Origin: Pinus tabuliformis | Taxonomy: Eukaryota; Streptophyta; Pinopsida; Pinales; Pinaceae | Assembly (NCBI GenBank): GCA_031772625.1 | Contig: CM062817.1 | Span: 883,662,184 to 883,726,183, forward strand | Reading direction: 5' to 3' | Length of the DNA: 64,000 nt | Shown here: positions 9,034 to 19,314 of the stretch, in pieces | Position numbering within the stretch: position 1 is the stretch's first letter | Layout of the letters: each line of letters begins with the position of its first letter | The notes under the pieces: generated by a model | Seen by the model: only the letters and a program-made list of their open reading frames with translations | Told to the model about the DNA's origin: nothing | Databases searched by the model: none | Translations under genes and position numbers: made by a program

Positions 9034-11211
9034 TCACTTCACGACTTCTCTGTGCCTAGGGCTATAGAAAACATCCAGGGGAGGAATATCTTCCACCTGG
9101 AGAACAATTTGATCGGAAGGGTCTTTAGTAATTACCTCGACATCCTTTGAAATGGGTGGGCCGCTGGTTCCGCTTAGAACCTGAGAAGAAGCGATATCCG
9201 GTGCATTGCTTGTTTTAGAGGTGTCTGTATCTTTGGAGCCCTCTTTTCCACTGATAATGGAATCAAATTGGTTCCATTGCTTAAGAAACTCGGGATCAAT
9301 GGTGGTCTGTTCATGCTGCTTTGTTTGGGACTTGCTCTGCTCTTTTTCTTGTTCTAACCTCTGCTGTTCTTCTAGTTCTTTTCGTTGCTGCTCCTCTAAT
9401 TCTTTTCGCTGCTGCTCTTCCTGCTCCCTTTTCTGCCTATCTGCCAGTTCTTTCTTTTGTTTTTCCTCTTCTTCCTTCTTCCGCTGTTCCTCAATCTCTC
9501 TCTGCTTTCTTTGTTCTTGTTCCTTCTGCGCTTTCTGCTGTTTTTCTATCTGCTCCTTCTTTTGCCTCTCTGCTTGCTCTTTTCTTTGCTTTTCTGCCTG
9601 CAGCTTCTTTTGCCTCTCCTCCTGTTGCTTCTTTTGTTCCTTAGTTGTAACAGGAGGTTGGCTCGTCTGTTGCCGACCAGGCTCGCTTGAGGAAGACGCT
9701 AGGGTTGTTGACAATAAATCTAGAGGCAGAGTTTGCAACCTCTGCTCTCTAAGTTTATTGAACTCAGTTAACTTCTCATCGTTGTATTTCATTCTAGCAA
9801 GCTCTTTGGCATGGCCTATTGTGTCGGCGGCTACGAACAGGTCATCAAACACATCCTCTTGATGGTCAATCTTTGTCAGTTTGGCCTGTTCTAAGGTAGT
9901 GAAAGCAGTCTTCTTTGGATCATAGAGTCTGCTTGGAATAGTGGCCAGGGATAAAGCTTTCATCTTTGTTGCCTCCTTTTCTGCATGCTTGAGATCATGC
10001 AAAGTAAAAACACCAATTCTCAAGGGAAAAGAGGGCCAACCCCTCTTCTTTTCTTTCTTGAGAGTTTGTGTAACACTCTCGGCCATAATCTGGTAGGAGA
10101 TTTCTCGGGCTAACAGTTTGTCTGGAACATATAAAGGGAGAACATGCGGCTTGGCTTGGCTCCCGAAAACCTTAATATAGGTAAAATATTCTTCTCCGAA
10201 CCAACTTGCTACCGCTGGTAAGTCGAAGGAAGCTAGATAGGAGATTTTGGGAATGGGCCGATCAAAAATAGAATAATGAATGGGAACCATAAAACCATTG
10301 CAAATTTGATACAAATGGTCCCTATAAGAGGACTTCCACAATTTCTGGTGGTACAAATGAATGGGGGAGGGGTCTTGGGCGGTCCACCTCCAACTGAGGA
10401 TGGGAAACTCAGAATTAAAACACAATGTGTCCATAATGTAGGCACTATAATAAAATGGTGGGATTTTTCTTTCCGTGACTACGGATTTGGCTCTAAAGTC
10501 ACGAATAGCTACGGCCAACTTATCATAAAGTATGGTGGCCCAATCCATGATTATACTATTAACAGCTGCTTCCATCAGGGGAACCATTTCTATGTCGAAA
10601 TTATCAGAGTCGTGTAATCCCCATAGCCTACACATCATAATCCCCGCATAGCAATAGGGAGAAGCCAAAGAATCGACTGAGTACTTACCAGAGCTTTCGT
10701 GCTTGTGTTTGGCCGGGTTCTGCCTCCAATCCTGGATGGGCTCGGATTGCACTTCATTTTCGGCTGCAAATATCTCCACGAAAGCTTTGTTGTAGATTTT
10801 CTCTGGCTCGGGCAAATGATACATTTGCCTCAGATGTTCTAGCTTGAACGACCCGAAATTCCTTCCATCTCTTGTGCTAAACGTTCTATCGAAGATTGGA
10901 ATTTCCTCGATCGCCCATCGCACTACATCAGTGTAGGGAAGGATTTGCTCTCTGGCCACTATCCTATGAAGGAAGGAGTCAGCCAACTCTTTGAGAGTAG
11001 CATCGGACTTTTTGAGCACGTCCACACTAGCTTCCGTCACTGTCACTTTTGGTTGCTCGGCCTCTAACAGATTATAAGTGCCCTGCCATGAAGTCCTAGT
11101 AAGACCAGTGCATGTAGTGTCTGAAATTAAGCCTTTCTTTTTATCTGCGGCAGCTTGTCCTGCAACAGATGTAGCAGCGGAGCCCACAATCCTCTTGGAT
11201 TTCTTCCCCAT
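9034..11211 (-). CDS. T1 ORF1: plant-transposon-type domain with a KEQ-rich coiled coil
   Basis: A 725-residue frame starting MGKKSKRIVGSAATSVAGQ. Residues about 75-400 form a globular region with patterns such as FGSFKLEHLRQMYHLPEP, AAVNSIIMDWATILYDKL and PPFYYSAYIMDTLCF. These recall the domains of plant mobile elements known as plant-mobile-domain or putative plant transposon protein. That resemblance is from memory and was not searched. Residues about 530-645 are an almost pure K/E/Q/R stretch, expected to form a long single helix or coiled coil. The C terminus is acidic and Ser/Thr-rich. ORF2 follows closely. The diverged region at 19.3-20.5 kb in element D shares the pattern of the globular part (VKFNWSQFL; FHYVWLLPSIMLV). 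Function unknown. Confidence 0.65.
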   Translation of the reverse strand: MGKKSKRIVGSAATSVAGQAAADKKKGLISDTTCTGLTRTSWQGTYNLLEAEQPKVTVTEASVDVLKKSDATLKELADSFLHRIVAREQILPYTDVVRWAIEEIPIFDRTFSTRDGRNFGSFKLEHLRQMYHLPEPEKIYNKAFVEIFAAENEVQSEPIQDWRQNPAKHKHESSGKYSVDSLASPYCYAGIMMCRLWGLHDSDNFDIEMVPLMEAAVNSIIMDWATILYDKLAVAIRDFRAKSVVTERKIPPFYYSAYIMDTLCFNSEFPILSWRWTAQDPSPIHLYHQKLWKSSYRDHLYQICNGFMVPIHYSIFDRPIPKISYLASFDLPAVASWFGEEYFTYIKVFGSQAKPHVLPLYVPDKLLAREISYQIMAESVTQTLKKEKKRGWPSFPLRIGVFTLHDLKHAEKEATKMKALSLATIPSRLYDPKKTAFTTLEQAKLTKIDHQEDVFDDLFVAADTIGHAKELARMKYNDEKLTEFNKLREQRLQTLPLDLLSTTLASSSSEPGRQQTSQPPVTTKEQKKQQEERQKKLQAEKQRKEQAERQKKEQIEKQQKAQKEQEQRKQREIEEQRKKEEEEKQKKELADRQKREQEEQQRKELEEQQRKELEEQQRLEQEKEQSKSQTKQHEQTTIDPEFLKQWNQFDSIISGKEGSKDTDTSKTSNAPDIASSQVLSGTSGPPISKDVEVITKDPSDQIVLQVEDIPPLDVFYSPRHREVVK

Positions 11212-11626
11212 CTTGCTCAGGCTTCTCTCAACAGATGAATTCTACACAAATGCAAGAGAAATCGTAACAAGGAAATAACAATGACAATCCATAGCGAGAA
11301 AGATATATCATTTGAAGCGTGCTGAGATTAATTCTCAAAAGTGGCTGTGGATCCAATCACTGGGAAGATATTGCAGATGCATTAATGGTGGTTTAAGTCC
11401 TGCTACCCATTAAATGGCTATTACACCGTTATCTGGCTGAATGACCCCCTTAAGCGTGTAACAGATATTTTGGCGGTTAAGTGCAGGTGTTCGTTAATCG
11501 AAGGGGCAAAGTTTTAAATATACATACATCACCTTATCTCTGCATTTAACGGAATTTTTGAAATTTGCGCTTTATCAACCGGATATCAATATAACTTTAA
11601 GGCTTTAAGTGATGACTTTTTCAGAA
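11212..11626. other. Non-coding spacer upstream of ORF1
   Basis: No convincing frame on either strand and no repeat structure that I can see. It separates ORF1 from the 75-bp tandem repeats and could hold regulatory sequence for ORF1. Confidence 0.4.
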
Positions 11627-12060
11627 TGTCGACCGCCGATAAGCGATATCGCATCGCATCGGGGAATAGATGTTGCACAATCATTAGCAAAAGATCATGC
11701 CGAGTGCTGATTGTGATATCGCATCGGACTAGCGCACGGAATCATAACAGGGTGTATATAAAGCGATTTTGCTGATTTCCGATTGCCGATATCGCATCGC
11801 ATCGGGCATAAGACCTGGGCGCCTTATTAAAGTGCATGGGATTCCGCCGACGGCCGATAGCGAAATCGCATCGGGTCGGGGTTTATAACTTAAAGCGTTA
11901 TGACCATATATGAGGCATCACCGATAGCCGATCACCGATATCGCATCGCATCGGGGCTTAGGTTATGTGCCCTTTTAAGACGTTCATGGAATACAGCCGA
12001 TCGCCGATAGCGATATCGCATCGGCGGAGACCAAGGTACCATTTAAGTGCGTTTCTCATG
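11627..12060. repeat. Six diverged ~75-bp tandem units with a conserved GATATCGCATCG core
   Basis: The core GATATCGCATCG (one unit has GAAATC) starts at 11,645, 11,715, 11,788, 11,862, 11,937 and 12,012, a spacing of 70-75 bases. Each core is usually preceded by CCGATA or GCCGAT and followed by CATCGGG. The rest of the unit has diverged strongly. Another CGAT-rich patch follows at 12,065-12,095. Tat/Ogre relatives are known to carry hypervariable tandem repeats in their 3' region, and this fits that position upstream of ORF1 and the 3' LTR. Confidence 0.75.
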
Positions 12061-14444
12061 TCATTGCGATATGCGATCTTGCGATCGCTTTATCGCAATA
12101 GCGAAAGATTGTTTTATTATTGAAACACTATTATTCAAAAAGGCTTAAATACATAGACTCATTTGATTATCAGGCCTTTTTGAACACAAAAGCATTGATG
12201 CCAAAATTTTAAAAGGGACCCATTCCATATATTAATTTTTTGTGAATAAAAATGTTATGAAATGGGGGCTTGTTGTAGAGCACAACACAATCATAACATC
12301 ATCTCCAATGATGCTACTTTAGCACCTAGATACATTTCTACCCAGGAGAAATCCATTCTACACTTTGAAGTCACATTTAGGATGTTGGGAATAGAAATTC
12401 TACAAGCCTGCCAGAGAAGATTGCATGCCTTACCGCACAACCTACAAATAAGAGAATATCACTCTCCTAAAAGGCTAAGGAATGACTTGAAGAGGGCACC
12501 ATTGTACAAGAGAATCACGCAGAGGATGAAAATAAGGTGGATAGGACTCAAACTTAGTCCACACTTTGCTGGTAGGCTTACAAGAAGGAAGAGATGAAGC
12601 AGAAGAGAAAAGGGAGTGGAAAAAGATAAAAATGAATGCAAGTTTTTACCCACAAGAGGGAACACCATCTGAGGAGACTTGGGATGTCAGGGAGGCCACC
12701 AGGGCCATGAAAGAGCTTCACATGGATGAATGAGTTTCTCAAAGGATGAGAAACACCTTCAACAGGGGGTTGATGATGTGTCCCATCAATAAGTACATTT
12801 TGAAGATCATTATGCCATCCTCTAGCCTTAAATTATCCTTCTCTCACATTAATTCATATTTTTTGTTATATTATGCTTAGTAAGAGGAGTAAAAGGTGTT
12901 TTTCATAGTATGCGGCCTAATGTGGTTTAATTGTAGAAAAAAAGAAGAATTTTTTATGATATTACTATGCAAAGGCTTGATGGAGACAAATAGGAGAGAA
13001 TATATGGGTTTTTTCCACCTCCTTAACTCCCTAACTCGGCTTGGGATCATAGTATCCTCTATCACTAGTTCGAATTCATTGGCAACTGAGTGACTCCAAG
13101 TATAAGTGAAGCTTAAAAGGGACAAGATACACCATTTTTGAGCTCAAGGAGTGAATCACTCCTTCTTTTAAGGGAGTTGTTATCATCTTCCCTTTTGTAT
13201 AAATAAACAAGAGGAAGAGCTCTTTAGGATCCAAAGTTTTTATTCAGCTAGGTGTAGCTATTGAGATTGAAGCTTGACATTGTTACTTTGAACTTTTATG
13301 TGATTAATGAGGCTTGCACTTTTTCATAGTGAGAAGTTGGATTTTAAGTTGCATCTGAGTTAGTTTTAGAGGGTTGATACCCTTAGGTTTGAGCCCAACC
13401 CAGAGGCTTTGGTCCCTCTGTTTATGTTTCTTCTTGATTCCAAGGAGTTCATAGTTTCTTTCATTTCATTAGAGATTAATCTATAAAAACTTGTGGTTGC
13501 AATCTCTTCCTCACCAGTATTCTAGGAGAATGAGTGGAAGGATTCACAACCTTAGACCAAAAATATTGTGTTTATGATTTATTGGAAATAGATTAGTGTT
13601 ATTTTTTCTATTTTACATTTTCCTTCTATAGCTTAGAAGTCAATTTTAGTGATTAGATTATTGTTATGGCATAAACTAGATGTTATTTAAATTCAACTCA
13701 TCTTTTCCATCATAGGTTATCTCATTTTCTTAATGATAAATGGATGTGTGCATGTGATTGATTATAGGGTTGTTTTGATCTGCAAGGAAGGGAACCTTTA
13801 CCACTTCGATCTTGAGCTTATACATATCCTCTTTCCACCTTCAAATTATGTCCCAAAAATCTGTTTCATAATTCATTCTTCCTAGTATACAGTGAGCACT
13901 CATCCTCGTGCAAGGCAGACCTCTGAGACATCTTGAGCTTGGCTAAGGGCTCAACCCAACCACCCTTCATTTGATTCAATCTCCATCTATCTCTCCATAC
14001 CATTAAGACATGATTTTCACCCTCAAAGGCACTCGAAATCCCTCTTGTAACATTACACGCCCTCTTGTAGCAATGCAAGACCTCTTGTAGCAGCCACATG
14101 TAGCAAGCGTGTAGTTTCAATCTTTAGTTTTGATCCCCATTGCAAATTTGGTTCAGTCAAGATGAATAATGACCCCCAGCTATGATTTGATGATCAAGGG
14201 AAGCTCATAGGCCACTCCAACCATTCCTTTTATTCACTACAAAACAAAGTAGAATTAGTCTTTTTATGATAAGTATGATGCAAGTAGGCTATTGGTTTTC
14301 AAGCAAGTGTGAGCTAGGTAGAGGATACATGCAATTATGATTGGTAATTTGATGAAATATGAAAGATAAAATAACTTCCTTTCTACAAGTATATTTGGTG
14401 GCTTGATGGATTTTGCAAGTTAAAATAGATTTCTTTCTGCAAGT
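12061..14444. other. Unassigned intergenic sequence
   Basis: No frame here matches a family I recognise. A 111-residue frame at 12,262-12,597 has no motif. A GGGGGTTGATGATG stretch near 12,765 and a TATAAATAAA at about 13,195 give 12,770-13,700 a faint look of a decayed LTR on the plus strand. No partner LTR or primer site was seen. Confidence 0.3.
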
Positions 14445-14460
14445 AGATTAGCCCTTGTCT

Positions 14461-14546
14461 CAAACAGAAATATCTGAAATGCTCACTGCATATGCGTTGT
14501 AACTTTTTATTTTCTTAATAAAAAGTTAGTTTTTCTTCGGAAAAAA
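14461..14546 (+). mobile_element. 5'-truncated LINE tail with 16-bp target duplication
   Basis: An 86-bp insert is flanked by AGATTAGCCCTTGTCT at 14,445-14,460 and again at 14,547-14,562. The insert ends in a TAATAAAAAGTTAG stretch and an A-run, as in plant L1 3' ends. A long target duplication plus an A-rich end is the signature of target-primed reverse transcription, and the short length means severe 5' truncation. A SINE or processed RNA is a less likely alternative. Confidence 0.65.
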
Positions 14547-14864
14547 AGATTAGCCCTTGTCTTTTCATGAATTTATTAATTAAGCATCTACAAGTTGAGT
14601 AAATGGAATTTCCACTTTCATAGCTAGAAGTAGTTTTCAATTGTACCTTCATGAACAAGCTTTAATTTTAATTCAGTAGGAGGAATGGTCTCTAAGAAAT
14701 TTTGATCTAATGTGATAACTAAAGGTGGGATGAGTGGAATCCAATTTGTTGTGCATATAGTAATGTCACCTCTAATTTTGTAAGAACCCTAGGTTGATAA
14801 TTTGAGTTGAGGATCCATTGGGAGTTGCAACATTCTTAGTGCAATACTAGGGCTCACCAACACA

Positions 14865-16579
14865 TCACTTTTTATGTATCTTGGGAGGTACTCCCATAGC
14901 CTAGGGTACTGGTTTTGTGAGAAGTTTGACCAAAATGGGCTTTGTGGACAATGTACCCAAGTAGTGGTTTTGCACCCAAATTTGTAGGCACGGAACCAAG
15001 AGGAGATTTCGATGGTTTGTTCATTAAGGGAACGTGAGAAACCTTAAGGATATTAGGGACACGAAAGGCATTGATGTGGCAGTCTTAAATAAATGAAAAT
15101 AACTTTTTCCTATGATTATATGGAGTTTTAACAATTTGTTAAGGTCGACTTGCTGAAATATGGTGACCCTGGGTGCTTAGTGAAACCCACCTAAAACTCT
15201 ATAAATAAAGGAAAATATTAGCTCATTCACTCACACATCTAAGTTCATTCATCAAAAGAGAGAAAAATTTGAGGTAGCCACAGAACTATAGGAGACAATC
15301 CAAGTGAAGTAAGCATATGGGTTTTTCGAATCTTTTCTATGTCCTGGATATGCTTGTGTTAGGGTGAAGGTTGTCCAAGTTGGAGAGACAGAGTTTTGTG
15401 CACGTGTGAGAAAATTCTCTATGTTCTTGGGTGTATTTTTTATAGTACAAGAGGAGGAGGGTTGAGACCCTATGAAAGTCAGATTAAAGGGTCATAAGGC
15501 TTGTTTTGGAGGGTCGATATTCCTAGCTAGGAGTTGGAGCTAGGTCACATTTCTTGAGGGTACATCACAGGGATTTAAGAGCCTTAGAGTGAGGATTTGT
15601 GTGGGTCCTGAAGGAAAGTACATGGAATGTTTAGGGAAGTATTGTGGAACTCTAAAAGAGGGCCAAAATTTCATAAGTACTATGTGCACAGAGCCATGGA
15701 TTATAGGGTATAAGAAGACATCCAAGAGAGTTATGTTTTTTATCTTTCCAAGTGTATGAATACTAGGTGATGTAGGGTATGGGAAAGTTTGTGTAGAAGG
15801 CTATGTAAAAATTTTGGAGGAGTGTTAGTGGCTTGCTTGGAAGATTAAGTGTAGAGGAAAAGAGGCAGATCTATCACTATGTGTGAGCAATCCTGTGGAG
15901 CCCTAAGATCAAAATTTTACAAAGAGGTAAGGGATTATTAGTGGGTTGATTATTGTGCCCTAGTTGAGTGATTTTTAGTGGATAACTTCAGTGATAAGAG
16001 GGAACCCTCCAAGCCCTAAGTCTGCTCATCCTTGGATAATTAGAGAGGCAAGTAGTGAGAAATTGTGAAGACCCTAAGAGTTCGCACTCTTAGAGGATCC
16101 AGAGAGCAACTAATGGGAAAGTTTGTATTAGCCAAAGTTTATTCACTTTTGGAGAAACATGAGGTTAATAATGGCATATTATTGAGCTAGAGATGCAACC
16201 TTTCTAAAGTGGAAAAAGTTGTTTGATCACCATAAGGGAAGGAAAAGCAACCACCAGATGTGTTCAAGGTACATGGAATGAAAGGGTTGTGGAAGCGCTA
16301 CATCAACAAGTAAGTCAAGTGTAGTTTTTTGAGGGAAAGATTGGTTGTCATAGTTATTGACACCAAGCCCTAGTTGTGCCCTTGTATCAGGGTTGATTGT
16401 AAGGGCCATCATTTCTGGTACAGGAGCCCTAATATTATTGTATTCAATATTTGTAATATAACAAGTGTTGGGCTAAAATTTGTCTCATGTCCTAGTGTTG
16501 GCTTATATGGGCCTGACCTAGGTTCGGAAGAATTATTTAGCCAAGTAAATCCCGTAGCTATCGGCCCTTTCGGCAACAG
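14865..16579 (+). repeat. Element B 5' LTR, main part
   Basis: It matches 54,459-55,315 through GGTACTCCCATAGC, GGTTTGTTCATTAAGGGAA and a TATA region (CTCTATAAATA near 15,199) followed by TTAGCTCATTCACTCACACA. It is interrupted at 16,579 by element D and resumes at 23,611. Confidence 0.75.
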
Positions 16580-17444
16580 TCCGTGGAGCACAAACTGAGG
16601 TCTCACTCGAGGTAGCAGGGGAGGGTGCTAGAACCAGGTTTCTGCACCCTTTGGATGTCTGGATGGGGTCTAGAGGTATCGCTCACTATTCTGTAGCCTC
16701 GCGCTGCTCTATATTCATGTCGATTCGGACCTAGAATAACTTTAACTTTCTATTATTGCATTGTTTATAGATCTAATCTATTTGATGAAGTAATGTAAAT
16801 CAGATCTACTTAGAAGCGTCTTTAAGCAAACATTTAACAGATTTAACTAGTTCTTGAACTTAGAATAAACTTAGATTCACATACATCTATACCATAAGCA
16901 TATGCACATAGATCAAACAATTATATTAACCATACACAAAGTTAGATCCGCCATAACTTAGATTGTGACACAGAAATTGCAGAAGAAACTTATCTTTATT
17001 TTCACCTTATTACCAATACATCTAGATCCGTCCTGCGCACTCAGCTGCAAGGGTCCATGCACACAGCTACGAATTCTTCCAGACCTCTGCACACACAGCT
17101 GTAGAGCCTCTATATACTACCCAAACCCTCGACTCAAACTTACAGACGCTTTCAAACTATTCTCCTAAAAAACCCATTACATTTCAGATCTAAGATCATA
17201 AAACAAAACTTAGCTACCTCTACCCATAGAGCCTCGCTCTATTTATACCTTTCCATGGACTGCAATCCATGGGCGAGCTAACTCAATTTACATTCCTTTA
17301 CATTATTTTTGAGCAGACTACCCTTTGACTTCAACTTATTACAAATCGTGCTCGATGCATCCCGCGGAGTCTTTATCCTATCTTTACACAAAAATTCAGG
17401 CTTTGTACCCCATGCCCATTGCACGGGGCTTCTGCTACCCAATA
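16580..17444 (-). repeat. Element D 3' LTR
   Basis: Direct repeat of 22,744-23,610, starting near CGTGGAGCAC and ending near GCTTCTGCTACCCAA. It lies next to the ORF2-like region. Confidence 0.75.
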
Positions 17445-17482
17445 GTCCCGCAACACAATCATCGTGACTCGTCCTGAGTCAC

Positions 17483-19210
17483 TTGGCTGGTTTGGCCATC
17501 TTGGTGTGGAGATCGATTAGCAGCCTCTCTGCGTCGCTTGTGCTGGTAGAAAACCCTTCTGTCATTCACTGCATCTATTCCATGTGTGTCATTGATACCT
17601 CAGTCCCTACCTCTGTTGTCTCCATAGTGGCATACTCTGCCTGCATGTGGGCTACCTTGTGCTCTATGGTGGTTGAAACTGCAATTGCCTCATCCAACCA
17701 CGACTGGAGATAAAGCTTTAATCATTGATTCCTTCTGTCTGGCGGAATTAGCTTGGATTTTCAGGTCCTGAGCCTCTCTTATCTTGGCCAAGAACTATGT
17801 AATAGCAATGGTCTACGTGGTTCTTTTGATCTGATCATAGGCTTGATGGATCTTCCAGGCCTCGGTTTCTAATCGGCGAAGTGTTGGATCCTCCTAAAGG
17901 GAGGTGAGCATAACAATCGACTGAGTTAGCAGCTCGATACATTCCTCCATTGAACATGTGAGCATCGCGTGCCCAAAAGTAATAATGTTTCTCTGTTGCT
18001 CTAAGATTTCTAGTGGCATCGACTGTGGAACCTGTAGTTTTAAGTTCGTGATCTGTAAGTTGAACTCTAGCTGGATCCGCATAGCCTCCTCCTTTGCGTG
18101 TCAGAACCCAATAGCCAAATGGATTTGTGTCTCAATAGGAAATTGTACCACAATCTCTAGCTCATGGGCACTCGAGCAGGCTTCTGCTACTAGCTTCTCC
18201 ACCTATTGCTTCTGTGTGATTGCTTCATCCCATTGGAGGCACAGTTGTTTGATATTAATTTTATGTTCCTGGAGTACTTGTTCTGCGCGGCTGGCCTTGG
18301 CGTAGAGGTCCATTGTGGCACTGTCCTGGAGCTGTTACAAACTTTTGCGCGATAGAGCAGCCACATTTAGTCCCAGCCCTGTAAGTCGTCCTAGCACAGA
18401 TCGGTCCTCTACATTTGCAGTGATCAATGGTCCTATTGGAATTGTGATGGAATGAGCCATTTGGGCCTTCAACAACAATTCAACAGCTATCATACCAGGA
18501 ATCCCCTAAGTAGCATTGGTGCCTATTGATGTGATCCTTGTTCCAAGTTCCTGTAGCTACATACGGAGTTCCCCCAACACAATCTGCTTCTCTGACATGG
18601 CCTTGTCAACTGCATCCCGAGCAGCATCCTGAACGGTATTTTCTATGTCATTTAGGTACCCCTCAGTTAAGGTTTTCACTCCGCTATCCATTTTGGATGC
18701 CTTTGCCTTCTTCCGTGGCTTCGGCCATTTTGGTTTCCCTAGCTGCTTTAAAGGCGAATCTGTGCCAGTTGCTGGTGGTTCGTCCGTGGCTGTCTTAGTG
18801 GGTGCCTTCTGATTACTTTTGTCCGTTGTCAATGTAGCCCCTCCTAGTGTTGTCTTTCCTGCTGCCACCAGTACCGCCTCCTGAGCTGGCTGAACTTCCA
18901 TAGTGAGCTGTTCATTTCGCTTTTGTTGCATGGCACACTTAGCGTCCTCCTTTTGCTGCCGAATACCGGCCTTGTTGCGCTCTACTACCTCTGGTACGTG
19001 CCATGCCGGTGGCCAGGTATCCACAACCCCGTCGACAATTTCATCAATGGCAATGTGGAGTGAGGTCCATGCCCGTGCCGGGTCCTTGCTCTCCTTGATG
19101 TAGATACAATGCATGTCTGATTTAAACTCAACAATATGCTTCATGCTTTCATAGATCCCATCAGATAGGTGGGGTAGCTTATTAATCCATTGGTACACAT
19201 TTGTGTCCAT
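17483..19210 (-). pseudogene. Element D ORF2-like region (helical, coiled coil)
   Basis: Minus-strand coding remains. The clearest part (18,557-19,210) is 217 residues, beginning MDTNVYQWINKLPHLSDGIY, with a K/Q-rich helix (GIRQQKEDAKCAMQQKRNEQ) and a basic patch (PKWPKPRKKAKASK). Further left another helical stretch reads LQVPQSMPLEILEQQRN. The position, between ORF1-like sequence and the LTR, matches ORF2 of T1. No catalytic motif is seen. The assignment to the ORF2 class rests on position and helical composition. The region is broken in several places. Confidence 0.45.
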
Positions 19211-19314
19211 TAGTATCCAAAATATTTTGATGTTTCAGATTCATCCAACGTCCCTTTTCACCCAGAGGGAAGCATATCTACGGCTTTCGGCCACTCCAAG
19301 TCCAAGACAGGAAA

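Larger units (their letters stand above)
1..12100 (-). mobile_element. Tat-like Ty3/gypsy LTR retroelement T1 (fossil, runs off the left edge)
   Basis: A long minus-strand Ty3/gypsy assembly. Read from right to left it holds a tandem-repeat spacer, ORF1, ORF2, one LTR, a leader ORF, gag-protease-RNase H, and RT-RNase H-integrase. The extra archaeal-type RNase H and the extra ORFs place it near the Tat lineage. Only one LTR is inside the window, so the ORF1/ORF2 side and the gag-pol side share it. This fits two head-to-tail elements with a common LTR, or a circularly permuted copy. The frames are unusually long, with few visible breaks, so it is among the better preserved elements here. Age cannot be set without a second LTR. 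The right boundary near 12.1 kb is a guess. Confidence 0.75.

Noticed and set aside
9206-9862. A 218-residue Cys/Ser/Phe-rich plus-strand frame and two leucine-rich frames over 9.2-9.9 kb
   Set aside because: They are the antisense of the K/E/Q-rich repeat of ORF1. Lys/Glu/Gln codons read backwards give Phe/Leu/Ser/Cys.
7879-11211. ORF1 and ORF2 considered as host genes
   Set aside because: No introns, a position tight against the LTR and polypurine tract, and a similar pair in element D favour an element origin. Not fully excluded.
11627-12060. Regularly spaced repeats considered as a CRISPR array
   Set aside because: The core is only about 12-25 bases, the spacers are related to each other, and the setting is a plant retroelement.
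6972-12200. A 5-kb LTR containing ORF1 and ORF2 in its U3
   Set aside because: The inverted ends TGTTGATGCC and GGCATCAATA, plus a polypurine-like tract, define a compact 857-bp LTR ending before ORF2. Element D also places the pair outside its LTR.
12262-12597. A 111-residue plus-strand frame
   Set aside because: Basic and without any motif; the length is within what AT-rich DNA gives by chance.
13140-13600. Possible decayed LTR with TATAAATAAA
   Set aside because: No partner copy, primer site or polypurine tract could be shown, so it is only mentioned in the unassigned interval.
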